Both the position numbers and the translations under genes were made by a program. This document shows, in pieces, positions 8,296-17,363 of a stretch of DNA of 64,000 nucleotides. Within the stretch, counting starts at the first letter, position 1. Each line of letters begins with the position of its first letter. The notes under the pieces are model-generated. The model made no database searches. It saw nothing but the letters and a program-made list of their open reading frames with translations, and was not told the origin of the DNA. Origin of the DNA: Epsilonproteobacteria bacterium UBA4036. Lineage in GTDB: Bacteria; Campylobacterota; Campylobacteria; Campylobacterales; Arcobacteraceae. The stretch spans positions 1 to 64,000 of the forward strand of contig DGAG01000016.1 in assembly GCA_002382325.1 (NCBI GenBank). The letters are read 5' to 3'.

Positions 8296-9474
8296 ACAGA
8301 ATTTTTTATTTTTTGCGTATTTTAAGATGAGATATCCCACCACACCTGAAAGTAAAGAACCCATTAAAATAGCCAATCGGTCGGTGTGCATAAAAGCATC
8401 TGAATCATTGTAGGCCAAAGAGTCAATAAACAAACTCATGGTAAAGCCAATACCTGTTAAAACCGCCACGCCATACATTTGTGTCCACGTGGCACATTTG
8501 GGCAGTTGGGCTAGGTTAAATTTGACGGCTAAATAGACAAAAAACATGACGCCTATTTGTTTGCCTAAAAACAGACCTAAGGTAATACCCAATGCCACAT
8601 CGTTGGTTAAATCATGCAAGGAAATAGTTCTTAAATCAACACCGGCATTCATAAATGCAAAAATGGGCAATACAAAATAGGCTACCCAAAAATTCAAATT
8701 GCGTTGTAAGATTCGTGCAGGTGAGATGTGCTTTCCACTTTCACTTTTCATGTTTAACGGAATCGTAAAGGCTAAAATAATACCTGCAAGTGTGGCATGA
8801 ACCCCCGATTTTAAAACACTTATCCATAACAGGATGCCTACAATAATATATGCAGTGATACGCACTATGTTGAGTTTGTTCATGATAAGTAATACAAGAA
8901 AACAGCAAAAGGCTAAAAACATGGAAATAAAAGATAAATCGTGGGTATAAAAAATAGAGATAATTAAAATGGCACCAATATCATCCATAATTGCCAATGC
9001 CATTAAAAATATCTTTAAGGTCACTGGAACTTTGTTGCCCAAAAGAGATAAAATACCCAAAGCAAAAGCAATATCTGTGGCAGTAGGAATCGCCCACCCT
9101 TTTAAAGCAAAAGCATCATCGTAGTTAAACGCAATAAAAATCAGTGCAGGAAAAAGCATCCCTCCAATGGCAGCTAAACCAGGCAGCGCGATTTTTGAAA
9201 AAGAGGAGAGATGACCACCGAGTAACTCCCGTTTAATCTCTAAACCAATAAGCAAAAAGAACAGTGCCATAAGTCCATCATTGATCCACAAAAGTAGGGG
9301 CTTTTTAAGTTCTAACAGTTCACCAATACTGACTTGAATGGGTACTTGTAGAATATTGACATAATAGACAGAAAAAGGAGAATTACGTAAAAAAAGAGCC
9401 AAAAGAGTGATAAAAATAAGAATGATTCCAGAAGAAGACTCTTTTTTAATAAACTCTTTAACTAATATTCTCAA
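8281..9474 (-). CDS. nhaA: Na+/H+ antiporter NhaA
   Basis: An inner-membrane antiporter that expels Na+ in exchange for H+ and supports salt and alkaline tolerance. The 397 residues match the family length, with about a dozen hydrophobic segments. The paired aspartates of the ion site are present (AIMDDIGAILI), as is the cytoplasmic GLEIKRELLGG motif. Its 3' end overlaps that of the truncated dprA by 15 bp on the other strand. It sits 55 bp downstream of murC and may share its transcript or have its own promoter in that gap. Confidence 0.95.
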   Translation of the reverse strand: MRILVKEFIKKESSSGIILIFITLLALFLRNSPFSVYYVNILQVPIQVSIGELLELKKPLLLWINDGLMALFFLLIGLEIKRELLGGHLSSFSKIALPGLAAIGGMLFPALIFIAFNYDDAFALKGWAIPTATDIAFALGILSLLGNKVPVTLKIFLMALAIMDDIGAILIISIFYTHDLSFISMFLAFCCFLVLLIMNKLNIVRITAYIIVGILLWISVLKSGVHATLAGIILAFTIPLNMKSESGKHISPARILQRNLNFWVAYFVLPIFAFMNAGVDLRTISLHDLTNDVALGITLGLFLGKQIGVMFFVYLAVKFNLAQLPKCATWTQMYGVAVLTGIGFTMSLFIDSLAYNDSDAFMHTDRLAILMGSLLSGVVGYLILKYAKNKKFCSVPM

Positions 9475-9529
9475 GGTATTTCCTTAACGCTAAATTATCG
9501 TTTGCAGTTATATGGTATTACAAAATCGC

Positions 9530-10831
9530 TTAAGGTCTTAATTGATACGTAATATCTCCTGCTCCAACACCCACAATTAAACCATGTGTGTAGCTTTTAA
9601 GTACACAATTGTTTGCATCAATGATTTCAATTTTTCCTGCTGTTGAGACGATTTTTTGAGCAAAAATGGGGTTATATTTTTCAAACTCTTGTTGAAAATT
9701 AATGGCAATTTCACTCTCTCCTGCACTGTAAACAGGTAATATAATTAATTCATCACACCCTTTGAAGCACTCTTTAAATTCAGCTAAATTATCAATGGTT
9801 CGGGAATATTTGTGCGGTTGCCAAATGACCACGGTTTTATTCATATTTTTTAAATTGCTGTATAAACTGACCGATTTAATGGTCGCTCGAATTTCCGTAG
9901 GATGATGGGCATAATCATCTATAACAACCAAGCCATTGGTTTTTTGTACAATATCAAATCGTTTTTTAATGCCTTTATATTTTGCTAAATTGGCTTTGAT
10001 ATCATCTAAACCTATTTCGTGAAGTGCGGCTAAAATTGCCAATGAAGCATCTAAAGCGATGTGATGCCCAAAGCCCCATACTTCAAAATGACCTAAATCT
10101 TTAAGTTCAAATGAGGTATAGGGTTCACCGTTTTTAAGGGTAAAGGCAATCTCTTTAATGTCTTTTGAGGGGTATAATCGAATGGCATCTAAATCATGTA
10201 ATGAAGCTAAAAATTCATCTTCAGCATTAATAACACGCACTTTTGCCATCTGTAAAAATTGCCCATAGGCATTATAAAAACGTTTTAAATCGTGTTGGTA
10301 ATACTCCATATGTTCAGGTTCTGCATTGGTTACAATGGCACAATAAGGGTTTGAGAGTAAAAAACTTCCATCGCTCTCATCGGCTTCAAACGCAACAAGA
10401 TTGTTGACGTATCGGAAATTTGAATCAAACTCTTTGGAAATGGCACCAATGAGGGCAGAACTTTGTAAAATAGAAGCCAAAATCGCTGTTGTCGTACTTT
10501 TCCCGTGCGCACCCGCCACACAATAGTTTTTTTTATCTGATAAAACAATACGTAAAGCTTCTTTTCGTGAAAGGGTTTCAATGTTGTGTTTGGCAGCTTC
10601 TATAATTTCGACATTGCATTGCTTAACAGCAGCAGAGTAAATCACAATATCTTGATGGGTAATGGCACTTTCATGATGAGGTATCGTAACACAAATTCCC
10701 TCTTTTTTTAGTGCTTGTGTTAAGGGAGTCTCTTTAATATCTGAACCACTTACGGTGTGTCCATCGTGTTTTAAAATTCGTGCCAGTGCGGATAAACCAA
10801 TGCCACCTATACCAATAAAGTGTATTTTCAT
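9530..10831 (-). CDS. murC: UDP-N-acetylmuramate--L-alanine ligase MurC
   Basis: Cytoplasmic ATP-dependent ligase that adds L-alanine to UDP-MurNAc, the first amino-acid step of peptidoglycan synthesis. It has the N-terminal UDP-binding motif GIGGIGLSALA (about 7-17), the ATP-binding AGAHGKSTTT (about 107-116), central catalytic residues and the C-terminal DDYAHHPTEI. At 433 residues it is normal in length. It starts 3 bp after the end of the upstream hypothetical gene, so it belongs to a minus-strand run that also includes the aminotransferase and TrkA-like genes. Confidence 0.96.
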   Translation of the reverse strand: MKIHFIGIGGIGLSALARILKHDGHTVSGSDIKETPLTQALKKEGICVTIPHHESAITHQDIVIYSAAVKQCNVEIIEAAKHNIETLSRKEALRIVLSDKKNYCVAGAHGKSTTTAILASILQSSALIGAISKEFDSNFRYVNNLVAFEADESDGSFLLSNPYCAIVTNAEPEHMEYYQHDLKRFYNAYGQFLQMAKVRVINAEDEFLASLHDLDAIRLYPSKDIKEIAFTLKNGEPYTSFELKDLGHFEVWGFGHHIALDASLAILAALHEIGLDDIKANLAKYKGIKKRFDIVQKTNGLVVIDDYAHHPTEIRATIKSVSLYSNLKNMNKTVVIWQPHKYSRTIDNLAEFKECFKGCDELIILPVYSAGESEIAINFQQEFEKYNPIFAQKIVSTAGKIEIIDANNCVLKSYTHGLIVGVGAGDITYQLRP

Positions 10832-10834
10832 ATG

Positions 10835-11413
10835 TCAGTCCAATAAATGTTTTAAGTTGTTAAATTCGTTTTGTAGTGTTGCGAGGTTATCGTGAATATA
10901 AGTATTCACATCAAACGTAAAGTTGATGATAAAATAACCGTATTGTTCAACCACATCCATAACATGGGTATCCACACAATTATCATAAAAACTGTCCAAA
11001 TCAATCTCTTTGGAACACGCAATTAAATGAACTTTAAAGGCATCGATGAGTTTTTCATCTTCAATAATATGTATGAGTAAAAACAGAAACTCTTTGGCAC
11101 CGTTAAAATCGTTATAACTCCATTTTTCAATGGCATGTTCGTAAAATGAACGCACATAAAGCAACTCATCGTTTTTAAGTTGTAATTTTTTTCCACTGTT
11201 GACAATGGCTTCAATTTTTTCAAATGCAATTTTTAAAATGGTTTCATAAATGGCATTGATTTTTTCTTCATCCAAATCCAAAATTAACATGGAATCAAGC
11301 ACTTCATACAACGCTGAAATATTTTCAGTTTGGATGGCATCTAACCTTGTTTGTTCTAAATAGTTTAGAAATTCTGGATTGGTTCTGGCTTCGTGCAGTT
11401 CGGCTTTATCCAT
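10835..11413 (-). CDS. Conserved hypothetical protein between dapC-like gene and murC
   Basis: A 192-residue acidic, helical, soluble protein without signal peptide or membrane segment; I recognise no domain. Its start overlaps the end of the aminotransferase gene by 8 bp and it ends 3 bp before murC. The tight placement suggests translational coupling and perhaps a role linked to cell-wall precursor supply, but that is only context. Confidence 0.7.
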   Translation of the reverse strand: MDKAELHEARTNPEFLNYLEQTRLDAIQTENISALYEVLDSMLILDLDEEKINAIYETILKIAFEKIEAIVNSGKKLQLKNDELLYVRSFYEHAIEKWSYNDFNGAKEFLFLLIHIIEDEKLIDAFKVHLIACSKEIDLDSFYDNCVDTHVMDVVEQYGYFIINFTFDVNTYIHDNLATLQNEFNNLKHLLD

Positions 11414-12536
11414 TGATAAACTCCTTAAGTCGTGTTAATACTTCTTTGGTTTTGGTAGCATTTTCAACTAAGGCAATACGTACATACCCTTTGCCTTGAC
11501 CATGTCGTCCTAAAAAACTTCCCGGCAGAACTTTGATGTTTTTTTCTTGATAAAGTTTTTGAGTAAATTCAAGTTCATCTTCCACTTCAAGCCAAATGTA
11601 AAAAGTGGCATCAGGAATCTCTATGCCTAAAATTGCTTTGGCAAGTTCAAAATTCTCTTTGTAAGTGTTTCGAAACGCCTTAACGTGTTCTTCATCGTTC
11701 CACGCATCGGCACTCGCTTTTTGTAACGGCACAGGAGAAGCACATCCCACATAGGTTCGATAGTTTAAATACTCTTTTAAAATGCTCTCATCACCTGCAA
11801 TAAAGCCACTTCTCAATCCTGGGGCACTGCTTCGTTTTGAAATGGAGTTTAAGACCAAAACATTTTTAAAATCAGGATTTCCCGCTTGAATGGAAGCTTC
11901 GAGTAGAGTGTGAGGTTTTTTGGTTTCATCAAAAAAGATTTCACTGTAGCATTCATCGTTGATTAAAACAAAATCAAACTCTAAGGCTTTTTTGACCCAT
12001 GAAGTTAAGGCTTCAAGTTCCATGACAGCTGAGGTGGGGTTGTTGGGATAGTTTAATATAACCAAATCACATTTTTTAAGTTCTTCATCGCTTAACAGGG
12101 CTTGAAAATGGTTGGCTTTAGTTAAATTAATATGAATCACATTGGCTCTTGAAGCAATAGCAGCTCCCTCATAAATTTGGTAAAAAGGATTCGTAAACGC
12201 CATGGTAGGATTGGGTTTATCAAACAAATAAAATTGAGGAAAGTTAAACAAAACTTCTCGTGTGCCAAATGTAGGTATGAGTTGTGAAGCGTTAAGTGTG
12301 ACATTAAAACGTGTTTGTACAAAGTTTAGCATTGACTCTTTTAAGTACTCTTCACCTGCAGTTTTGGGGTATTTATTCAACAATGAGCTGTTGTTTTGCA
12401 AACTTTGTTGGATAAACAATGGGGTGTCAAATTGAGGTTCACCAATGGTTAATGAACTCAATGGGTATTGATTGTTGGGAGTAATATCTTTTAACAATTC
12501 ATTTAGTTTTTCAAATGGATAGGCTTCAAAATTCAT
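11406..12536 (-). CDS. dapC: PLP-dependent aminotransferase, probably succinyl-DAP aminotransferase
   Basis: A class I/II aminotransferase of 376 residues. It shows NYPNNPTS and DECYSEIFF in the PLP-binding core, the Schiff-base lysine in NSISKRSSAPGLRSGF, and a C-terminal arginine region (GYVRIAL). The Campylobacterota proteins it resembles are annotated as DapC, which forms N-succinyl-LL-2,6-diaminopimelate for lysine and peptidoglycan. Position upstream of murC fits that job. Substrate specificity cannot be proven from motifs, so another aminotransferase role is possible. It overlaps the downstream gene by 8 bp. Confidence 0.75.
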   Translation of the reverse strand: MNFEAYPFEKLNELLKDITPNNQYPLSSLTIGEPQFDTPLFIQQSLQNNSSLLNKYPKTAGEEYLKESMLNFVQTRFNVTLNASQLIPTFGTREVLFNFPQFYLFDKPNPTMAFTNPFYQIYEGAAIASRANVIHINLTKANHFQALLSDEELKKCDLVILNYPNNPTSAVMELEALTSWVKKALEFDFVLINDECYSEIFFDETKKPHTLLEASIQAGNPDFKNVLVLNSISKRSSAPGLRSGFIAGDESILKEYLNYRTYVGCASPVPLQKASADAWNDEEHVKAFRNTYKENFELAKAILGIEIPDATFYIWLEVEDELEFTQKLYQEKNIKVLPGSFLGRHGQGKGYVRIALVENATKTKEVLTRLKEFING

Positions 12537-12559
12537 GGATTTCCTTTAAAATAGGGCTG

Positions 12560-13984
12560 TTATTCTTCAACTACAGGAATGAGCAGTTGGTTAAAACGAT
12601 TTGAATCAAAAGCGATTAAATCGGAATTGGTGTAAAAAAACTCATAAAAATATCGTTTCTTAAACATGGATTGTTTCAAGGGCATAATTTGTAAAATATC
12701 GCTTTGCTCTTTTAAAACACGAATGGGGTTTTTTTCATCGCTGATGAGCTGAATCTTTTGATTAAAGATTTTTGCCAAATTTTCAAAATGGTCTAAAATA
12801 TCGGTTTTGTTCTCAACGCCAAGTGGGTCAAGGTTGTAAATTTTGGTTTTGGTTTTTAATTGACTTGAAATGTCAAACACAATAGGTGAAATTTGTTCAT
12901 ACGATTTTTTATCGTCTAAGACAACTACCGTTTCTTGAATCTTCTCTACTTTTTTAAGCCCCATTTTTAAAATGGGGATTCGTAAATTGATGATTTCTTT
13001 GATTTCAAGCTTATTGGCAAACAGTTCATACGAGAGCATAAAAAGTCCCACATCAAAGCGTTTGACATCTTTAGCAATAATCTCTTTAAATCCCATATTA
13101 TGATAATCAATTTCCAAAATAATGGAATCAAAACCAACCAGTTCAGCTTTAATCATATTCATAATACCCACATTGGAAGGTCGAGTTACTTTTACAATGA
13201 GTTTGCGGTTTTTGAGTTTTTCATTTAAAAACTTTGCCTCTTTGACCGCTTTAATGACTTCATACTCTTTTTGTGAATATAAATCCAAATACAAATAGAT
13301 ATTGTGTCCAAATGGCATGGGAAATTGCCCTTCATTTTTGGACATGGCATTATACACTTGCATTAAAACTTTGGGTTTCCCAATGATTAAAATGACATCA
13401 TTGGGCTTTAAAATCAGTGAGGGTTTAACGCTGATAAGTCGGTCATTTCGATACAAACCAAAAATTTTCCAATCCACTTGCTCAATAGAGCCAATGTATC
13501 GATAGGCATACGAACTTCCAAAAGGAATTCGAATCTCCATAATTTCACCTTGTCGTAACCCAATATTTTGAGCAACAACGGGAATATTGGGCAGTCGTTC
13601 AACCATACCATTGGCTAAAACATCAATCCCTTTATAAATATTAACATACGGGTCTTTTAACTCAATTCCCCAATAATCCAAAATATTGATTTGCATATTG
13701 GCTTTTTTTCGTTTGATATTTTCAATAACATTGAGCATATCGTCTTTTGAGTTTAATGCAATTAAGGCAACGGTATGAACATCTTTATCCAAAATCATCG
13801 AAAGTTTTGAAAAAGAGGTGGGGTCAAATTTGTAAAAAGTAAAATTGGATGGTTTTTTTGTCGTCATAATTTGGTCATTAATATAGACCACATCATAATA
13901 ATTTTCACCTGTGTTGGATTCAACAATACGGTGCAACAGTTTTTTGGCAACAATACCATCTAAGATAATTAATATTTTTTTCAT
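12560..13984 (-). CDS. TrkA-like (COG3400-type) regulatory protein
   Basis: A 474-residue cytoplasmic protein built like a K+-channel regulatory subunit. It has an N-terminal nucleotide-binding-like segment (KKILIILDGIVAKKLL), a TrkA-C domain (about 140-215, with GEIMEIRIPFGSSYAYR and LKPNDVILIIGKPKVL), then a long C-terminal alpha/beta part (about 225-470). No membrane segments. It resembles the TrkA-C-containing COG3400 family common in Campylobacterota. A role in K+ transport is inferred from the domain only; no Trk/Ktr channel gene is next to it. It is the first gene of the minus-strand run down to murC. Confidence 0.7.
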   Translation of the reverse strand: MKKILIILDGIVAKKLLHRIVESNTGENYYDVVYINDQIMTTKKPSNFTFYKFDPTSFSKLSMILDKDVHTVALIALNSKDDMLNVIENIKRKKANMQINILDYWGIELKDPYVNIYKGIDVLANGMVERLPNIPVVAQNIGLRQGEIMEIRIPFGSSYAYRYIGSIEQVDWKIFGLYRNDRLISVKPSLILKPNDVILIIGKPKVLMQVYNAMSKNEGQFPMPFGHNIYLYLDLYSQKEYEVIKAVKEAKFLNEKLKNRKLIVKVTRPSNVGIMNMIKAELVGFDSIILEIDYHNMGFKEIIAKDVKRFDVGLFMLSYELFANKLEIKEIINLRIPILKMGLKKVEKIQETVVVLDDKKSYEQISPIVFDISSQLKTKTKIYNLDPLGVENKTDILDHFENLAKIFNQKIQLISDEKNPIRVLKEQSDILQIMPLKQSMFKKRYFYEFFYTNSDLIAFDSNRFNQLLIPVVEE

Positions 13985-14080
13985 GGACGATATTATAGCT
14001 AAAAAACATCATAACTCAATTAGTACACAAATAGTTTTTGGTACAATGGCGTTTTAGATAACACAAGGACAAACAGTTTA

Positions 14081-15211
14081 ATGCAATTTACCATTGATGC
14101 AACACAACAAAATGCACGAGCTTGTACGATTAAAACAGCTCACAGTACCATACAAACACCTGTATTTATGCCCGTAGGTACGCAAGGAACCGTTAAAGCG
14201 CTTGATGCCAATGATATGTTAAGTTTAGGGGCAAAAATTATTTTGGGCAATACGTATCATTTGTATTTACGACCCGGAAGCAAGCTGGTTAAAAAATTTG
14301 GTGGACTTCATGGCTTTTCAAAATTTCCCCACTCTTTTTTAACGGATTCAGGAGGTTTTCAAGCGTTTTCTTTGAGTGATAATTCCAAGCCCGATGAAAA
14401 GGGTATCATGTTTAAATCCCATATTGATGGGAGTCGTCACTACTTTACGCCTCAAAGTGTATTGGATACTCAATACGATTTAGGCAGTGATATCATGATG
14501 ATTTTAGATGATTTAGTGGCATTGCCCAATACCAAAGAACGGATTAAACTCTCTATTGAGCGAACCACGGCTTGGGCAAAAGAAGCCATCACCTATCATA
14601 AAGAACAACAAGCAAAAGGCATTGGGGTCAATCAAAATATTTTTGCCATCATTCAAGGAGGCATTGATAAAGAGTTTCGACAACAAAGTGCCGAACAACT
14701 TTGTGCGTTAAGTGATTACGATGGGTTTGCTATTGGGGGCTTAAGTGTGGGTGAAGCCAATCAAGATATGTACGATACCGTAGCGTGGACAACCCAATTT
14801 ATGCCCAAAGATAAACCTCGCTATCTTATGGGGGTTGGAACGCCTGAAGATTTAATCGAAAACGTTGAACGGGGTGTGGATATGTTTGATTGTGTTATGC
14901 CCACACGAAATGCCCGAAATGGTACACTTTTTACTTCTTTTGGACGATTAAATATACGAAAAGCGTGTTACAAAGAAGATGCTTTACCTATTGATGAAAG
15001 TTGCGGATGTTATACGTGTCAAAACTTTTCAAGAGCCTATTTAAATCATTTGTTAAGAGCAGGTGAAATCACCTATTTTAGACTGGCGTCTATTCATAAT
15101 ATTTATTACTATTTGGATTTGATGAAACAAGCAAGAGAAGCGATATTGAATCAAAACTGGGTGGCATTTAAAAAAGAGTTTTATGCCAAAAGAGCAGTTA
15201 AAGAGGAGTAA
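14081..15211 (+). CDS. tgt: Queuine tRNA-ribosyltransferase Tgt
   Basis: Exchanges guanine 34 in GUN-anticodon tRNAs for the queuosine precursor preQ1. The 376 residues cover the whole TIM barrel: TDSGGFQ with the catalytic Asp (about 90), GGLSVGE for substrate binding, the nucleophile Asp in MFDCVMPTRNARNGTLFT, and the zinc site C-x-C-xx-C (CGCYTC) with its following His in HNIYYY. Normal length and motifs. It is divergent from the TrkA-like gene and is followed by gatC. It is a useful comparison for the TGT-like transposon protein at 4724-6010. Confidence 0.97.
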   Translation: MQFTIDATQQNARACTIKTAHSTIQTPVFMPVGTQGTVKALDANDMLSLGAKIILGNTYHLYLRPGSKLVKKFGGLHGFSKFPHSFLTDSGGFQAFSLSDNSKPDEKGIMFKSHIDGSRHYFTPQSVLDTQYDLGSDIMMILDDLVALPNTKERIKLSIERTTAWAKEAITYHKEQQAKGIGVNQNIFAIIQGGIDKEFRQQSAEQLCALSDYDGFAIGGLSVGEANQDMYDTVAWTTQFMPKDKPRYLMGVGTPEDLIENVERGVDMFDCVMPTRNARNGTLFTSFGRLNIRKACYKEDALPIDESCGCYTCQNFSRAYLNHLLRAGEITYFRLASIHNIYYYLDLMKQAREAILNQNWVAFKKEFYAKRAVKEE

Positions 15212-15256
15212 ACCTCACTTTTGATACAATAAATTCATAAAAATAGAAGGAAAAAA

Positions 15257-15547
15257 ATGACCGTTGATGATAAAACCATTGAAAAACTGGCAAAGTTGTC
15301 AAGTTTAGAGATTGATGAAAATAAAAAAGAGAGCTTAAAACAAGAGTTGGGTGATATTATCAATTTTGTTGAAAATCTGAATGAAATTGATGTCAGCCAC
15401 ATTGAAGCCACGTTTACAACTGTTGAAGGGGGAACACCACTAAGAGAAGATGTTGCCGTTCAAGATTTAGAAATGTCCAATCATATCATAGAACATGCCC
15501 CTCAAAGTGAAGAGGGCTTTTTTGTGGTTCCTAAAATTATTGAGTAA
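15257..15547 (+). CDS. gatC: Asp-tRNA(Asn)/Glu-tRNA(Gln) amidotransferase subunit C
   Basis: Small subunit that stabilises the GatCAB amidotransferase, which turns misacylated Glu-tRNA(Gln) or Asp-tRNA(Asn) into the correct species. At 96 residues, with the typical start VDDKTIEKLAKLSSLEI and the middle segment GTPLREDVA, it matches the family. AGAAGGAAAAAA precedes the ATG. The partner genes gatA and gatB are not in this window. It lies 45 bp after tgt and 3 bp before the next gene. Confidence 0.93.
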   Translation: MTVDDKTIEKLAKLSSLEIDENKKESLKQELGDIINFVENLNEIDVSHIEATFTTVEGGTPLREDVAVQDLEMSNHIIEHAPQSEEGFFVVPKIIE

Positions 15548-15550
15548 GCC

Positions 15551-15892
15551 ATGATAACAGTATACGGAATCAAAACATGCGGAAGTGTCAGAAATGCATT
15601 GAAATTTTTTAAAGATAATAACATCGATGTAGAGTTTTTTGATTTTAAAAAAGAGACACTAACCCAAGAAAAAATTGCTTCTTGGATTAAAAAATCAGAC
15701 ATCAATATTTTGTTCAATAACAAAGGAACGAAATATAAAAACTTAGGTCTAAAAGAGTTAAATCTTGATGATCAAGGCAAATTTGAGTGGTTATGTAAAG
15801 AACCCATGCTCTTTAAACGTCCTGTAATTGAATTTAAAAATACGTTGGTTGTGGCGTGGGATGAAGAAGTTTACAAGAACACTTTTTTATAA
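15551..15892 (+). CDS. ArsC/Spx family thioredoxin-fold protein
   Basis: A 113-residue member of the arsenate reductase/Spx/YffB family. It starts ITVYGIKTCGSVRNALKFF with the single cysteine of the active loop, has the LFNNKGTKYKNLGL segment and ends with the KRPVIEF motif that holds the conserved Arg and cis-Pro. The single-cysteine loop looks more like YffB/ArsC-related reductases than Spx. No ars genes are nearby, so arsenate reduction is not supported by context. It follows gatC by 3 bp, and its stop codon sits inside a strong hairpin. Confidence 0.8.
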   Translation: MITVYGIKTCGSVRNALKFFKDNNIDVEFFDFKKETLTQEKIASWIKKSDINILFNNKGTKYKNLGLKELNLDDQGKFEWLCKEPMLFKRPVIEFKNTLVVAWDEEVYKNTFL

Positions 15893-15903
15893 AAGTGTTC
15901 TTG
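15874..15903. terminator. 13-bp hairpin over the end of the ArsC-like gene
   Basis: CAAGAACACTTTT (15874-15886) pairs perfectly with 15891-15903 around a 4-nt loop. The stem includes the stop codon of the ArsC-like gene. No good T-run follows it directly, so it may act with the hairpin just downstream or protect the mRNA end. Confidence 0.6.
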
Positions 15904-15916
15904 TTAAGTATTGAAG

Positions 15917-15945
15917 AACCCCAAAGGTATTTCGGGTTTTTTATT
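15917..15945. terminator. Intrinsic terminator between ArsC-like gene and DAHP synthase
   Basis: AACCC-c-AAA (15917-15925) pairs with TTT-c-GGGTT (15930-15938) around GGTA, with one C/C mismatch. TTTTTATTT follows on the plus strand. It separates two convergent genes. Confidence 0.6.
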
Positions 15946-17303
15946 TACTGATTGGCTCGGGCTTCTTTTAACGTATCTGCAATCATAAACGCCAATTCTA
16001 AAGCTTGATCCGCATTGAGTCTTGGGTCACATTGGGTGTGGTATCGGCTTGAGAGACTCTCTTGCGTCACTGCTGATGAACAAGAACCCGTACACTCTGT
16101 TACATTTTGTCCGGTCATTTCCAAATGAATTCCCCCTGCGTAAGTTCCTTCACTTTTGTGAATTTGGAAAAACTGTTTGACTTCACTTAAAATGGCATCA
16201 AAATCTCGTGTTTTATACCCGTTATCTGCTTTTATGGTGTTTCCATGCATTGGGTCACATGACCATAAAACATTTCTTCCTTCGGCTTTGACTTTTTTGA
16301 GTAAATTAGGAAAAATATCGCCTACTTTAGACGCTCCCATTCGTACAATTAAGTTTAATCGTCCGGCTTCATTTAAAGGGTTAAGGGCATCAATAAGTTT
16401 GATCAGTTCATCTTCTTTCATTGAAGGACCAACTTTACACCCAATAGGGTTTTTAATGCCTCTAAAATACTCAATATGCGCCCCATCAAGTTCTCGCGTT
16501 CGATCACCAATCCAAAGCATATGGGCACTGCAATCAAACCAATCTCCTGTAATAGAGTCTCGTCTTGTTAAGGCTTCTTCATAGTTAAGTAACAACGCTT
16601 CATGTGAGGTATAAAGAGTGGTTTGACTGATTTGTGGCGTATTTTCACTGGTGATGCCACACGCTTTCATAAACTGTAACGTTTGTGAAATTTGATTTGC
16701 CATCTCTTCATATTTTACCCCTAAGGCATTGTCTTTAACAAAATCCAAATTCCATAAGTGCAGTTGATTTAAATCTGCCATTCCACCTCGTGAAAAAGCT
16801 CGTAAAAGGTTGAGTGTGGAAGCACTTTGGTTGTACGCTTTTAACAGTTTTTTGGCTTTTGGGTTTCTTGCTTTCTCATCAAAGTCAATGTCATTGATAA
16901 TATCACCTCGGTAAGAAGGAAAAGAAACACCGTTAATCTCTTCAAAATCGGCACTTCGAGGTTTGGCAAATTGTCCGGCAACTCGTCCGACTTTAACCAC
17001 AGGGCATCCGCCTGAAAACGTTAAAATAACCGCCATTTGCATCATGACTTTAAACAAATCTTTGATGTTGTTGGCATTAAATGCGGCAAAACTCTCTGCA
17101 CAATCTCCGCCTTGCAGTAAAAAGGCATCGCCTCTTACGACTTTGGCCAAATCTTTTTTTAAATTTAACGCCTCTCCTGCAAAAATCAAAGGAGGATAGC
17201 TTTTTAATTCATTTTCAACTTTGTGTAATTTTTCAATATCGGTATAAGTGGGTTGTTGTTTGATTGGAAAATTTCTCCAGCTGCTTGGATTCCAATTGTT
17301 CAT
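15945..17303 (-). CDS. aroG: Class II (plant-type) DAHP synthase
   Basis: Joins phosphoenolpyruvate and erythrose 4-phosphate to give DAHP, the first step of the shikimate pathway. The 452 residues have class II hallmarks: LLQGGDCAESF, GRVAGQFAKPRS, WSCDPMHGN and GGIHLEMTGQNVTEC, with metal-binding Cys, His and Glu residues in these segments. The length is typical of the bacterial type II enzyme. It is unrelated in sequence to the type I AroFGH enzymes. It is transcribed alone and converges on the ArsC-like gene. The symbol is by analogy. Confidence 0.95.
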   Translation of the reverse strand: MNNWNPSSWRNFPIKQQPTYTDIEKLHKVENELKSYPPLIFAGEALNLKKDLAKVVRGDAFLLQGGDCAESFAAFNANNIKDLFKVMMQMAVILTFSGGCPVVKVGRVAGQFAKPRSADFEEINGVSFPSYRGDIINDIDFDEKARNPKAKKLLKAYNQSASTLNLLRAFSRGGMADLNQLHLWNLDFVKDNALGVKYEEMANQISQTLQFMKACGITSENTPQISQTTLYTSHEALLLNYEEALTRRDSITGDWFDCSAHMLWIGDRTRELDGAHIEYFRGIKNPIGCKVGPSMKEDELIKLIDALNPLNEAGRLNLIVRMGASKVGDIFPNLLKKVKAEGRNVLWSCDPMHGNTIKADNGYKTRDFDAILSEVKQFFQIHKSEGTYAGGIHLEMTGQNVTECTGSCSSAVTQESLSSRYHTQCDPRLNADQALELAFMIADTLKEARANQ

Positions 17304-17363
17304 AAAATGACCTTTATAAATTTTTTAAGCGATTCTAACCAAATGTTACTTAAGATTGTTTAA

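Noticed and set aside
8189..8413. 74-residue plus-strand frame across the dprA end and nhaA 3' end
   Set aside because: It lies out of frame inside dprA and antisense to nhaA, both clear families.
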